Positions 30,049-40,265 of a DNA stretch of 61,265 nt are shown one piece after another. Source of the stretch: Pseudorhodobacter sp. (GTDB lineage: Bacteria > Pseudomonadota > Alphaproteobacteria > Rhodobacterales > Rhodobacteraceae); the NCBI GenBank assembly GCA_029254215.1, contig JAQWYA010000033.1, positions 1-61,265 of the forward strand, read 5' to 3'. Both the position numbers and the translations under genes were made by a program. Below the pieces are notes generated by a model. That model saw only the letters and a program-made list of their open reading frames with translations. It searched no databases and was not told the DNA's origin. Numbering within the stretch: position 1 is the stretch's first letter; every line of letters starts with the position of its first letter.

Positions 30049-30708
30049 ATGCCCGAAGTCATCTTTGCCGGCCCAGAAGGCCGCCTCGAAGGCCGCTACC
30101 ACCCGCAAAAAGAGCGGGACGCCCCGATCGCCATCGTCTTGCACCCGCATCCGCAGTTCGGCGGCACGATGAACAACAAGGTTGTCTACAACCTGCATTA
30201 TGCTTTTTACAACCTGGGCTTCACGGTTCTGCGCTTCAACTTCCGGGGTGTAGGTCGCAGCCAAGGCGAGTATGATCAGGGAATTGGCGAATTGTCCGAT
30301 GCGGCAAGTGCGCTGGATTACCTGCAATCGATGAACCCCAATGCCAAGCATTGCTGGGTCGCGGGCTTTTCCTTCGGGGCTTGGATCGGCATGCAGCTCT
30401 TGATGCGCCGCCCAGAGATCACGGGCTTCATCTCGGTCGCGCCGCCTGCGAACATGTACGACTTCTCCTTCCTTGCGCCCTGCCCCTCGTCGGGCCTGAT
30501 CATCAACGGCTCTGCCGATAAGGTCGCGCCGCCCAAGGACACGGTGAACCTTGTCAACAAGCTGCATGAGCAGAAGGGCATCACCATCACCCATACGCTG
30601 GTCGACGGTGCGGATCACTTCTTCAAAGATGAAGAACGTCACATGAAGCCGATGATCGACACGGTCTCTGGCTATGTAAAGCGCCGCATCGGTGAGGCAT
30701 CGCGGTAA
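30049..30708 (+). CDS. Alpha/beta hydrolase
   Basis: MPEVIFAGPEGRLEGRYHPQKERDAPIAIVLHPHPQFGGTMNNKVV...GFSFGAWIGM. Confidence 0.92.
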   Translation: MPEVIFAGPEGRLEGRYHPQKERDAPIAIVLHPHPQFGGTMNNKVVYNLHYAFYNLGFTVLRFNFRGVGRSQGEYDQGIGELSDAASALDYLQSMNPNAKHCWVAGFSFGAWIGMQLLMRRPEITGFISVAPPANMYDFSFLAPCPSSGLIINGSADKVAPPKDTVNLVNKLHEQKGITITHTLVDGADHFFKDEERHMKPMIDTVSGYVKRRIGEASR

Positions 30709-30711
30709 ATC

Positions 30712-30978
30712 ATGGCAGTCGTCGATCAACTTGCCGATGAGCTTGCCAAAACCGTGCTGGAGGCAATGGACCGGCTCGACGACGACCGCTTTTTCGAGAA
30801 AGTCTCGCGCGTGGTGGGATCCACCTCTCCGACCTTGGAGGAGGCGTTTCTGACCTCGATCCGCATCCGCCTTGCCGACAAGCGCGCCCGTGCCTTTGTC
30901 GCCAAGGCGCTTGAGGCCGCAAAAACCGGGGGCGAGGCCCCCAAAGCCCCCAGCGCGCCCCCGACGGACAGCCATTGA
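30712..30978 (+). CDS. Conserved-looking small protein of unknown function
   Basis: 88 aa, tightly placed between the hydrolase and the HD protein; RBS-proximal ATG. Confidence 0.65.
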   Translation: MAVVDQLADELAKTVLEAMDRLDDDRFFEKVSRVVGSTSPTLEEAFLTSIRIRLADKRARAFVAKALEAAKTGGEAPKAPSAPPTDSH

Positions 30979-31559
30979 CCGCCCGTCTGGATCAGCAATT
31001 CGCCTTTCTCAACGAGGCAGACCGCCTGAAGTCGGTGCTGCGCGCCACGACGCTTTGCGACGCCTCGCGGCGTGAAAATTCGGGGGAACACAGTTGGCAT
31101 CTGGCCCTTTATGCGCTGGTGCTGGCCGATCAGGCGGAACCGGGGGTCGATATCAACCGGGTGCTGCGGATGCTGATCCTGCATGATCTGGTCGAAATCG
31201 ACGTGGGCGATGTGCCGATCCACAGCCAAAACGGGGCCGCGCATGGCGCGCCCGAGGTCCTCGAGGCCGAAGCGCGGGCGGCCGAACGGATTTTCGGTCT
31301 GCTTCCCGCTGATCTGCGCGCCCCCTTTCTGGCGCTCTGGCAAGAATTCGAGGCCGCCGAGACCCCCGACGCCCGCTTTGCAAAATCGCTCGACCGGGTG
31401 CAGCCCCTGATGCAGAACATCGCTTGCGGCGGCGGCACCTGGACGGAATATAACGTCACCCTGCCCCAGCTCGAGGCCCGCGTCGGCACCAAAGTCGCCA
31501 AGGGCGCGCCGCGCTTGTGGGATTGGATCCGCGCCAAGGCGCTGCCCTTTTTCTCCTGA
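30975..31559 (+). CDS. HD domain-containing hydrolase (YfbR-like)
   Basis: SGEHSWHLALYALVLADQ...LILHDLVEIDVGDVPIH; TTG start overlapping the upstream stop. Confidence 0.88.
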   Translation: MTARLDQQFAFLNEADRLKSVLRATTLCDASRRENSGEHSWHLALYALVLADQAEPGVDINRVLRMLILHDLVEIDVGDVPIHSQNGAAHGAPEVLEAEARAAERIFGLLPADLRAPFLALWQEFEAAETPDARFAKSLDRVQPLMQNIACGGGTWTEYNVTLPQLEARVGTKVAKGAPRLWDWIRAKALPFFS

Positions 31560-31616
31560 TCCTGCCCGATTTTGCAGCACAAAGGTGCCGAAATCGCGGC
31601 TTAATGCCTCACCGTT

Positions 31617-31637
31617 TGGTATACCATTGCATACCAT
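31617..31637. promoter_or_regulatory. Operator-like site upstream of icd (TGGTATACCA + ATACCAT)
   Basis: Perfect 10-bp palindrome 31617-31626 plus repeated half-site ATACCAT at 31631-31637 (10-bp period). Confidence 0.45.
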
Positions 31638-31704
31638 CTAGCCAAAATGGGTCCTTCTGACCTAAGTAAGCGCAACCGAATCCCTCAATCCGAAAGTGAT
31701 CCTC

Positions 31705-32919
31705 ATGACCAAAATCAAAGTTGAAAACCCCGTTGTTGAACTGGATGGCGATGAGATGACGCGGATCATCTGGGATTTCATCAAGCAAAAGCTGATCCTC
31801 CCCTATCTCGATATCGATCTGAAATATTACGATCTGAGCATGGAAGAGCGGGACCGCACCGACGATCAGATCACCATCGACAGCGCCGAGGCGATCAAGA
31901 CCTATGGGGTTGGCGTCAAATGCGCGACCATCACCCCTGACGAGGGCCGGGTGGAGGAATTCGGCCTCAAGAAGATGTGGCGCAGCCCGAACGGGACGAT
32001 CCGCAACATCCTTGGCGGCGTCATCTTCCGCGAACCGATCATCTGCAAGAATGTCCCCCGCCTCGTGCCCGGCTGGACAAAACCGATCGTCGTAGGCCGC
32101 CACGCTTACGGCGATCAATACCGCGCCACGGATTTCCGCTTTCCCGGCAAGGGCAAGCTTTCGATCAAATTCGTAGGCGAGGATGGCGAGGTGATTGAAC
32201 GCGAGGTCTTCGACGCCCCCAGCGCGGGCGTGACGATGGCCATGTATAACCTCGACCAGTCGATCCTCGACTTCGCCCGCGCCTCGATGAACTACGGCCT
32301 TGTCAAAGGTTGGCCGGTCTATCTTTCCACCAAGAACACGATCCTCAAAGCCTATGACGGGCGTTTCAAGGATCTGTTCCAGCAGGTCTATGACGAAGAA
32401 TTCGCTGAAAAATTCAAGGCCGCGGGCATCACCTACGAACACCGCCTGATCGACGATATGGTCGCAGCCGCCATGAAATGGTCGGGCGGCTATGTCTGGG
32501 CCTGCAAGAATTACGATGGCGATGTGCAATCGGATACGGTGGCGCAAGGCTTTGGCTCTCTGGGCCTGATGACATCCGTCCTGATGACCCCCGATGGCAA
32601 AACCGTTGAGGCCGAAGCCGCCCATGGCACCGTCACCCGCCATTACCGTCAACATCAGGCCGGCAAGGAAACTTCGACAAATTCCATCGCCTCGATCTTC
32701 GCCTGGACGGGCGGGCTGAAGCACCGCGCCAAGCTTGATGACAACGCCCAACTGCTGCGCTTTGCCCAAACACTGGAAAAAGTCACCGTCGATTGCGTCG
32801 AAGACGGTCATATGACCAAAGACCTCGCCCTCCTTGTCGGGCCAGATCAGAAATGGCTCACCACCATGGGCTATCTGGAAAAGGTTGACGACTATCTGAA
32901 CCGAGCCCTCAAAGGCTAA
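31705..32919 (+). CDS. icd: NADP-dependent isocitrate dehydrogenase
   Basis: [75 protein letters not shown]. Confidence 0.97.
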   Translation: MTKIKVENPVVELDGDEMTRIIWDFIKQKLILPYLDIDLKYYDLSMEERDRTDDQITIDSAEAIKTYGVGVKCATITPDEGRVEEFGLKKMWRSPNGTIRNILGGVIFREPIICKNVPRLVPGWTKPIVVGRHAYGDQYRATDFRFPGKGKLSIKFVGEDGEVIEREVFDAPSAGVTMAMYNLDQSILDFARASMNYGLVKGWPVYLSTKNTILKAYDGRFKDLFQQVYDEEFAEKFKAAGITYEHRLIDDMVAAAMKWSGGYVWACKNYDGDVQSDTVAQGFGSLGLMTSVLMTPDGKTVEAEAAHGTVTRHYRQHQAGKETSTNSIASIFAWTGGLKHRAKLDDNAQLLRFAQTLEKVTVDCVEDGHMTKDLALLVGPDQKWLTTMGYLEKVDDYLNRALKG

Positions 32920-32933
32920 AGCTCTTTTTCGTC

Positions 32934-32994
32934 TTTTCATCTGTTCAAAAATATCCTCGGGTGGGGTCCGGGGAGGGCAGACAGCCCTCCCCGG
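32934..32994. repeat. Intergenic hairpin repeat (same family as 8760)
   Basis: cttttcatctgttcaaaaatatcctcgggtggggtccggggagggcagacagccctccccgg. Confidence 0.85.
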
Positions 32995-33134
32995 CGCTCT
33001 CGGCCTCGCCTCCGCAGCCCCCATTTGGGCCACAGTAAGCCTCGCATTTTGCTCACGCAGCATTGCCTCTGGCCAATCGCTGCCAAAACGGCTATGGCAG
33101 CGCCAACTTCAGACAAACCGAAAGTGACTCTCCG

Positions 33135-34952
33135 ATGGAGCTCCGCAACATCGCCATCATCGCGCATGTCGACCATGGCAAAACCACCCTCGTCGACGAA
33201 TTGCTAAAGCAATCCGGCACCTATCGCGACAATCAGGCCACCACCGAACGCGCGATGGACAGCAATGACATCGAACGCGAACGTGGGATCACCATTCTGG
33301 CGAAATGTACCTCCGTCGAACATGACGGCGTGCGCATCAATATCGTCGACACCCCCGGCCACGCCGATTTCGGCGGCGAGGTGGAGCGCATCCTGAATAT
33401 GGTGGATGGTGTGGTCCTGCTGGTGGATGCCGCCGAAGGCCCGATGCCGCAAACCAAATTCGTGACCTCCAAGGCGCTCGCGCTGGGTCTGCGCCCGATT
33501 GTCGTTCTCAACAAGGTCGACAAGCATGATGCCGAACCCGACCGCGCCCTGAATGAAGTCTTCGATCTTTTTGCCAATCTCGGCGCCGATGACGCGCAGC
33601 TTGATTTCCCGCATCTCTACGCGTCGGGCCGTGCTGGCTGGGCCGATGAGGCACTGGACGGGCCGCGTGAAAACCTCACAGCACTTTTTGATCTGATCGT
33701 CCGCCATGTTCCGGCCCCGCGTCAGGTGAGCCTGGCCGACCAACCCTTCAAGATGCTCGCCACCACGCTGTCGGCAGATCCGTTCATCGGCCGCGTCCTC
33801 ACGGGCCGGGTCGAGGCTGGCACGCTGAAAGTGGGCGCGCAGGTCAAGGCGCTGTCGCGCAAGGGCGACCGGATCGAACAATTCCGCTGCACCAAGATCC
33901 TCGCGTTCCGGGGCCTGAGCCAGCAATCCATCGAGGAAGCTGTTGCGGGCGATATCGTGACCATCGCGGGCATGACCAAAGCGACGGTGGCCGATACGCT
34001 GTGCGATCCGGCTGTCGAAGAGGCGATCGAGGCTCAGCCCATCGATCCGCCGACCATCACGGTCACCTTCGGCATCAATGACAGCCCGCTTGCCGGCAAA
34101 GACGGCTCCAAGGTTCAGTCGCGGGTGATCCGCAAGCGTCTGATGGACGAAGCTGAAACCAATGTCGCCATCAAGATCGCCGACACCCCCGGCGGTGAGG
34201 CTTTCGAAGTCTCGGGCCGTGGCGAACTTCAGATGGGCGTCTTGATTGAAAACATGCGGCGCGAAGGGTTCGAGCTGTCGATCAGCCGCCCCCGCGTCAT
34301 CTTCCGCGAGGAAGACGGCGTCCGCATGGAACCGGTCGAAGAAGTCACCATTGACGTCGATGATGAATATTCCGGCGCGGTGATCGAAAAGCTGACCGGA
34401 GAGCGCAAGGGCGATCTGGTTGAGATGAAGCCCGCAGGTGTTGGCAAGACCCGCATCGTGGCGCATGTGCCGTCGCGGGGCCTGATCGGCTATCACGGCC
34501 AGTTCCTGACCGACACGCGCGGCACCGGGGTTCTGAACCGTCTGTTCCATTCCTGGACAGCGCATAAGGGCCCGATTCAGGGCCGTCGTCAGGGCGTTCT
34601 CATCTCAATGGAAAACGGCGTCTCGGTGGCTTATGCTTTGTGGAAGCTGGAAGATCGCGGCAAGTTCTTCATCGGCGCACAGGAAGCGGTCTATCAGGGC
34701 ATGATCCTGGGCGAACACAGCCGCGACAATGATCTGGAGATCAACCCCCTCAAGGGCAAGCAGCTGACCAACGTGCGCGCGAGCGGCACGGATGAAGCCG
34801 TGCGCCTGACGACCCCGGTCCGCATGTCGCTGGAAGAATCCATCGCCTATATCGCAGATGATGAACTGGTCGAAGTGACGCCCAAGAACATCCGCCTGCG
34901 CAAGCGCTACCTTGACCCGCATGAGCGTAAGCGCCAGTCGCGCGCAAGCTAA
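33135..34952 (+). CDS. typA: Translational GTPase TypA/BipA
   Basis: [47 protein letters not shown]; full-length. Confidence 0.97.
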   Translation: MELRNIAIIAHVDHGKTTLVDELLKQSGTYRDNQATTERAMDSNDIERERGITILAKCTSVEHDGVRINIVDTPGHADFGGEVERILNMVDGVVLLVDAAEGPMPQTKFVTSKALALGLRPIVVLNKVDKHDAEPDRALNEVFDLFANLGADDAQLDFPHLYASGRAGWADEALDGPRENLTALFDLIVRHVPAPRQVSLADQPFKMLATTLSADPFIGRVLTGRVEAGTLKVGAQVKALSRKGDRIEQFRCTKILAFRGLSQQSIEEAVAGDIVTIAGMTKATVADTLCDPAVEEAIEAQPIDPPTITVTFGINDSPLAGKDGSKVQSRVIRKRLMDEAETNVAIKIADTPGGEAFEVSGRGELQMGVLIENMRREGFELSISRPRVIFREEDGVRMEPVEEVTIDVDDEYSGAVIEKLTGERKGDLVEMKPAGVGKTRIVAHVPSRGLIGYHGQFLTDTRGTGVLNRLFHSWTAHKGPIQGRRQGVLISMENGVSVAYALWKLEDRGKFFIGAQEAVYQGMILGEHSRDNDLEINPLKGKQLTNVRASGTDEAVRLTTPVRMSLEESIAYIADDELVEVTPKNIRLRKRYLDPHERKRQSRAS

Positions 34953-34977
34953 GCGCGCCGGATCAAAACGAAATGCA

Positions 34978-35010
34978 AAGGGGCGTGCCAGCTTGGCGCG
35001 CCCTTTTTCA
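34978..35010 (+). terminator. Rho-independent terminator-like hairpin after typA
   Basis: aaaggggcgtgcca-gct-tggcgcgcccttttt. Confidence 0.65.
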
Positions 35011-35155
35011 ATGGTAAACCCCTGCGGCAGATCAGGGCGCTTGGCCGCCCCGCCCCCAGAAATCCTTGGCTTTGAAGCGCCGCAGCCGATAGCCTTGCCC
35101 CCGCAGGCTCCCGACAAAACCGGGTTTTCCTGTGAAAACCGGGGGAAGACGTCTC

Positions 35156-36748
35156 ATGCGCTACATTCCATTCTACATCGCCATCGCAATGATCCCGCTG
35201 GGGATTGCCCTGTTCTGGGCCTTCCCGCTTTTGGGTGCGGTCATTGCGCTGATCGGGGCGGGGCTGACGGCGGTCGGGGTCCATGACATTCGCCAAACCC
35301 GCCATGCCGTGACCCGCAATTACCCCATAACCGCTTGGATCCGCTTCCTTTTAGAGATGTTTCGCCCCGAAATCCGCCAGTACTTTCTGGAAAGCGAACA
35401 AGAAGAGACACCCTTTTCCCGCGAACAGCGCGCGCTCGTCTATCGCCGCTCTAAAGGGATAGAGGGGTTGCGCCCCTTTGGCACCCTGCGCGATGTGGAG
35501 GCGGTGGGGCATGAATGGATCAATCACTCCATGACCCCTCGCCATGTGGAAGACCGGAATTTTCGGGTGCAGATCGGCGGGAAAGACTGCACGCGGCCCT
35601 ATTCGGCCTCTGTGCTGAATATTTCGGGCATGTCTTACGGCGCGCTGTCGCCCACGGCGATCGAGGCGTTGAACCGCGGCGCCAAGCTGGGCGGGTTTGC
35701 CCATACCACGGGCGAAGGCTCGATCTCGCGGTTTCATCGGCGGGGGGGCGGCGATCTGGTCTGGCAGATCGGCAGCGGCTATTTCGGCTGCCGCGATGCA
35801 GAGGGCCGCTTCAGCGAAGACCGCTTTGCCGAAGCGGCGGCAGATGATCAGGTCAAGATGATCGAGATCAAGCTGAGCCAAGGCGCAAAGCCGGGCCATG
35901 GCGGCATCCTACCGGGGGCAAAGGTGACCGAGGCGATTGCCGAAGCGCGCGGCGTGAAGGTGGGGCAGGATTGCATCAGCCCCTCGTCGCATAGTGCCTT
36001 TTCAACCCCGTTGGAGCTGTGCAGCTTCATCGCCCGGCTGCGCGAGTTGTCGGGCGGCAAGCCTGTGGGGATCAAGCTTTGCATCGGCCACCCTTGGGAA
36101 TGGTTTGCCGTGGCCAAGGCGATGCAGGAATCAGGTCATCTGCCGGATTTCATCACCATTGACGGGGCCGAGGGCGGCACAGGCGCTGCCCCTGCCGAAT
36201 TCGCAGACCATTACGGCGCGCCGTTGCGCGAGGGTTTGATGCTGGTGCAGAACACTCTGGTCGGGCTGGGCCTGCGCAAGGACATCCGGCTGATCGTGTC
36301 GGGCAAGCTGATCTCGGCTTTCGACATTTGCCGGATGTTTGCCTTGGGGGCCGATGGCTGCAACATGGCGCGGGGCTTCATGTTCTCGATCGGCTGCATT
36401 CAGGCGACCGTCTGCCATTCGGGCAAATGCCCCACGGGGGTGACCACGCAGGATCCGGGGCGCTACAAGGCATTGGTTGTGGAAGACAAGGACAAGCGGG
36501 TCGCGCAATTTCATGCCAATACGATGCAGACCCTGAAAGAGGCGGTCGAAGCTTCGGGCCTGACGCATCCGCGTGATCTGCGGCCCGATCACCTGATGAT
36601 CCGCGTGAACAGCCGCGAAGTCCGGTCGGCGGCCAGCCAATACCCATGGCTGGCAACCGGGGCCTTGATGGGGGGCGAAGTGAACCACCCGGCCTTCGCG
36701 AAATACTGGGCCGGGGCGCAGGCTAGGGATTTTGCCTTCGCCGTTTAA
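35156..36748 (+). CDS. FMN-binding glutamate synthase family protein with N-terminal TM segments
   Basis: SVLNISGMSYGALSPTAIEALNRGAKLGGFAHTTGEGSIS; KPGHGGILPGAKVT; IDGAEGGTGAAP. Confidence 0.9.
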   Translation: MRYIPFYIAIAMIPLGIALFWAFPLLGAVIALIGAGLTAVGVHDIRQTRHAVTRNYPITAWIRFLLEMFRPEIRQYFLESEQEETPFSREQRALVYRRSKGIEGLRPFGTLRDVEAVGHEWINHSMTPRHVEDRNFRVQIGGKDCTRPYSASVLNISGMSYGALSPTAIEALNRGAKLGGFAHTTGEGSISRFHRRGGGDLVWQIGSGYFGCRDAEGRFSEDRFAEAAADDQVKMIEIKLSQGAKPGHGGILPGAKVTEAIAEARGVKVGQDCISPSSHSAFSTPLELCSFIARLRELSGGKPVGIKLCIGHPWEWFAVAKAMQESGHLPDFITIDGAEGGTGAAPAEFADHYGAPLREGLMLVQNTLVGLGLRKDIRLIVSGKLISAFDICRMFALGADGCNMARGFMFSIGCIQATVCHSGKCPTGVTTQDPGRYKALVVEDKDKRVAQFHANTMQTLKEAVEASGLTHPRDLRPDHLMIRVNSREVRSAASQYPWLATGALMGGEVNHPAFAKYWAGAQARDFAFAV

Positions 36749-36795
36749 CCCCCATAGGCGGTGGAGGCGCGGTGGCCCTTAAGGCCTCCCAAAAG

Positions 36796-36825
36796 AAAAA
36801 GGCCCTGCAATCGCAGGGCCTTTTT
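36796..36825. terminator. Bidirectional terminator between convergent genes
   Basis: aaaaaggccctgc-aatc-gcagggccttttt perfect stem. Confidence 0.9.
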
Positions 36826-36851
36826 GGGTTTCAGAATTTGCGTTTTGACGC

Positions 36852-39209
36852 TTAGCCAGCCAGCAGACGCGGGACGATCGTAACCACGCTGGGGAAGAGG
36901 TACAGCAGCAGCAGCGCCCCAACCTGGATCAGCACGAAGGGGATCACCCCGCGGTAAATATGGGCCGTTGTCACCTCTTTGGGCGCAACACCGCGCAGAT
37001 AGAACAGCGCAAAGCCGAAGGGCGGTGTAAGGAACGAGGTTTGCAGGTTCACCGTGATCATGATGGTTACCCAGCTTGGATCGAACGTGCCCCCATAGAT
37101 CACCGGGCCCACAATCGGCACCACGATGTAGATGATCTCCAGGAAGTCCAGCACGAAGCCTAGGATGAACAGAACCGCCATCACGATCAGGAAGACCGTC
37201 AGCTCATTGTCAAAGCTGCGCAGGAAGCTTTGGATGTAATGCTCCCCCCCGAAGGAAATCAGCACAAGGTTCAGGATCTGGCTGCCGATCAGGATCGAGA
37301 AGACCATCGACGTCACCTTGGTCGTCTCGCGCACCACCGGGGTCAGAACTTTGGCCCGGAACAGCACCCAGCAGGCATAAAGCAGGCCAAGCATAGCGAA
37401 GGAGTAGGTCGCTTGCGCAACGCCCCAGGCGATCCACTGTTCCGTGGTGGTGATCCCAACGCCAACCCGAAGGTCGAAGTTAATGCCGATCAGGATCATG
37501 ATGACGATGGAGAACGCCGACATCAGAATAATCCGGCCCGAGCGTTGCTCATCCCCAAGGCGGCGGTAAGCGGCCAGCAAGATCGCCCCACCAGCCCCAA
37601 GCCCTGCGGCAGGCGTCGGGTTGGTGATCCCGCCCAGAATGGAGCCAAGCACCGCAATGATCAGCACCAGCGGCGGGAATACCACGCGGATCAGTTCATT
37701 CCGGGCCAGCATCCCTGCCCCGTAATAGCAGCCGTAAATCGCCATCGCGAAGGGAATGGCCAGATAGACAAGCGTCGTTCCCGGAGAGGCATTCGGGGCG
37801 ATCAGCGCGATATCCACCAAAAGCCCAAGACCCACACCTGCCAGCCCGATCCAGATCGGACGGAAATCAGCCGAAGGCGCCACACCGCGCGCGGTGGTCA
37901 GGGTCAGGGCCAGCAGCAGCATGATCGTGGCAACGCCGGTTCCGATCGGCGCGCGCGAAGCGAGCTTTTCGGCGCGGGCCGCAACCAGTTCCTCTTCCGT
38001 CAGCGCGACCGAAGCTTCTACCCCGCCTGCCGCCGAAATCGCTTCTTGCTGGGCAACCGCACGATCCCATTTCTCTTGGCCGTGCAGTTCGATCATCGAG
38101 GCTTTGCACTGGTCGGAAACACGGGTCCGCAATTCTGCCGTCTGGCCCGCGTCCGAGAAACTATCGACCGTCAGATCCTGATTGCCGACCAGATTGACCT
38201 GCATCGCAAGGAACAGACCGCCGATCAGAGCCACCGGAATGCCGAGGAACCACAGGGTCGCCTCACGGCTGGTGATCACCTCGCCGCGCTTGCCGCCGTC
38301 AATCACCACAGCGGGTGCTTTGGACGGGTTGAACATCGCGAAACCGAACGCATAAGAGGCGTAAAGGACTGCCAGCATGATGCCCGGCAGGATCGCCGCC
38401 TGAAACAGCGTGCCAACCGACACCACGGCGGCCGAACCCAGATAGGTCAGCGCATCCGAACAGCCCGCAGCCTGCGCCCGGACTTCCTGACCAGCGGCGT
38501 AAAGATCGCCCGCCATGGTGCCCAACAAAACGATCACGATCGACGGCGGAATGATCTGCCCCAGCGTCCCCGAGGCCGCAATGACCCCAGTGGCAAGCTG
38601 CGGCGAATAGCCAGCACGCAGCATCGTCGGCAGGGACAAAAGCCCCATGGTTACAACCGTCGCCCCGACGATCCCGGTGGAGGCTGCCAGAAACGCGCCC
38701 ACAACCACAACCGCCACAGCCAGACCGCCCGGCAGCGGGCCAAACACCCGCGCCATCGTGGTCAAAAGATCATTCGCAATCCGCGACCGCTCCAGCGTGA
38801 TGCCCATCATGACGAACATCAGAACCGCCAGAAGCGTCTCGATGCTGGCCCCGGCGATCACCCGCTCGTTCATGCGGTTGACGATGAAGGACAGGTTGCG
38901 ATCCATCGCCACTTCCCAGCCCTGCGGGAACAGTGCTTGTGACACAAGCGGCAAGTCCGGATATCGGAAATGGGTGATTTCGATCTGCGACACACCCGCC
39001 GCAACAAGGGATCGGTACGCCTCGGAAGAGGTATCGACCGCCTGATGGATCAGGATGCCGGAACTGTCGAGTGCGGCGATAATGGCAAAGGCGATGATCC
39101 CCGCCCCGCCGATTGCGAAGGCCACGGGAAAGCCCGAGATGATGCCCCCGAAGAGGCACAGAAATACGATGATGAGGCCGACCTCAATCCCGTCAAGTCC
39201 AAACAACAT
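36852..39209 (-). CDS. TRAP transporter large permease subunit (extended, 785 aa)
   Basis: DctM-like N- and C-terminal parts separated by a long insert with extra TM segments. Confidence 0.9.
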   Translation of the reverse strand: MLFGLDGIEVGLIIVFLCLFGGIISGFPVAFAIGGAGIIAFAIIAALDSSGILIHQAVDTSSEAYRSLVAAGVSQIEITHFRYPDLPLVSQALFPQGWEVAMDRNLSFIVNRMNERVIAGASIETLLAVLMFVMMGITLERSRIANDLLTTMARVFGPLPGGLAVAVVVVGAFLAASTGIVGATVVTMGLLSLPTMLRAGYSPQLATGVIAASGTLGQIIPPSIVIVLLGTMAGDLYAAGQEVRAQAAGCSDALTYLGSAAVVSVGTLFQAAILPGIMLAVLYASYAFGFAMFNPSKAPAVVIDGGKRGEVITSREATLWFLGIPVALIGGLFLAMQVNLVGNQDLTVDSFSDAGQTAELRTRVSDQCKASMIELHGQEKWDRAVAQQEAISAAGGVEASVALTEEELVAARAEKLASRAPIGTGVATIMLLLALTLTTARGVAPSADFRPIWIGLAGVGLGLLVDIALIAPNASPGTTLVYLAIPFAMAIYGCYYGAGMLARNELIRVVFPPLVLIIAVLGSILGGITNPTPAAGLGAGGAILLAAYRRLGDEQRSGRIILMSAFSIVIMILIGINFDLRVGVGITTTEQWIAWGVAQATYSFAMLGLLYACWVLFRAKVLTPVVRETTKVTSMVFSILIGSQILNLVLISFGGEHYIQSFLRSFDNELTVFLIVMAVLFILGFVLDFLEIIYIVVPIVGPVIYGGTFDPSWVTIMITVNLQTSFLTPPFGFALFYLRGVAPKEVTTAHIYRGVIPFVLIQVGALLLLYLFPSVVTIVPRLLAG

Positions 39210-39224
39210 GGTGCTTTCCGTTCT

Positions 39225-40172
39225 TTAATGTGTGCCGGTGGCGGAACTGTCCGTCAGCGTATCAAGGTCAAGATGCTTGCCCTCACTCTCTGGCCCCTCG
39301 ATGAATTCGAGGTAAGAGCGGTAGAAGAAGGCAACGGCATGGATGAACACCAGCGCAGTGAAGGCCAGCATGAGGAACTTGAACAGGTAATAGGCGTCAA
39401 ACCCGTTGGGCGAAAAGCCGATCGTCTCGACGTTCCATTTCATCACGTTGGATTTGCGCAAGATCATCTCAAGGCTGTCCGAGGCCGAAACTTTCGGCGT
39501 CACAAGGCTGCGCCACATGAAGTACCAGGCGAAAAGCCAGGTCAGAACAGCACCGGGGATCATGAAGATCAGCGCGCCGATCATATCGACCATCCGCTTC
39601 GCGCGATGCCCGATATTGGCGTAGATCAGGTCTACCCGCACATGGCCGCCCTGCACGAAAGTGTAGCTGACACAGAGGCAGACGATCATCGCGTTGTAGA
39701 GTTTCAACTCTTCCGACCACCAGCTCAGGTCATGGCTGACAAAGCTGAACCCTTCGGCGAACTTGTAGCCAAAGGGCGCGAAGGGGCCGAAATCAATGCT
39801 GGAAACGCGGAAGATCCGCTGCAAGAAGATGATGGCGATCTGTTGCAGCACCATCAAAAGCCCGATCCAGGCGACCGTGCGACCCAGCGTGTTGGCGAAC
39901 CATTCAAGCCCGCGGACAACGGCCCAGAGGATGCTGTTTCGCCAGATGCCAAAGGCGGTCAGGATCAACAACATCGCGAAGATGGCAAAGAAAAACTCGG
40001 ATGAGCCGCCGTAATAGATGAAGCGCCCAAGCGCCTGTTTTGCCTCCGGAGAGGAAAGCCCGCCCAACTCTCCGAGCCAAGCCAACCAAGAGCCGGGATG
40101 AAAGAGCGCGTAGAAGAAATCTACGAAGCCAAGACCGATATTCGTGAACAATGTGGCAATGCCGCTGAGCAT
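39225..40172 (-). CDS. TRAP transporter small permease subunit
   Basis: DctQ-like TM protein immediately upstream of the large permease. Confidence 0.88.
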   Translation of the reverse strand: MLSGIATLFTNIGLGFVDFFYALFHPGSWLAWLGELGGLSSPEAKQALGRFIYYGGSSEFFFAIFAMLLILTAFGIWRNSILWAVVRGLEWFANTLGRTVAWIGLLMVLQQIAIIFLQRIFRVSSIDFGPFAPFGYKFAEGFSFVSHDLSWWSEELKLYNAMIVCLCVSYTFVQGGHVRVDLIYANIGHRAKRMVDMIGALIFMIPGAVLTWLFAWYFMWRSLVTPKVSASDSLEMILRKSNVMKWNVETIGFSPNGFDAYYLFKFLMLAFTALVFIHAVAFFYRSYLEFIEGPESEGKHLDLDTLTDSSATGTH

Positions 40173-40216
40173 CCCGTCCCCCCAAAAGATTTACTCCGCC
40201 GCACGGATGCGCGGAG

Positions 40217-40247
40217 GCACCCCCCCGGCGATAAACCGGGAGGGTGC
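40217..40247 (-). other. Intergenic hairpin between TRAP binding-protein gene and small-permease gene
   Basis: gcaccccccccgg-loop-ccgggagggtgc, 11 of 12 pairs. Confidence 0.55.
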
Positions 40248-40265
40248 AGTGACAGATCTTGCGGA

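Noticed and set aside
35118-35146. ccgggttttcctgtgaaaaccggg hairpin upstream of the glutamate-synthase-like gene
   Set aside because: Only about 7 contiguous pairs, no T-run or other context; not strong enough to call.
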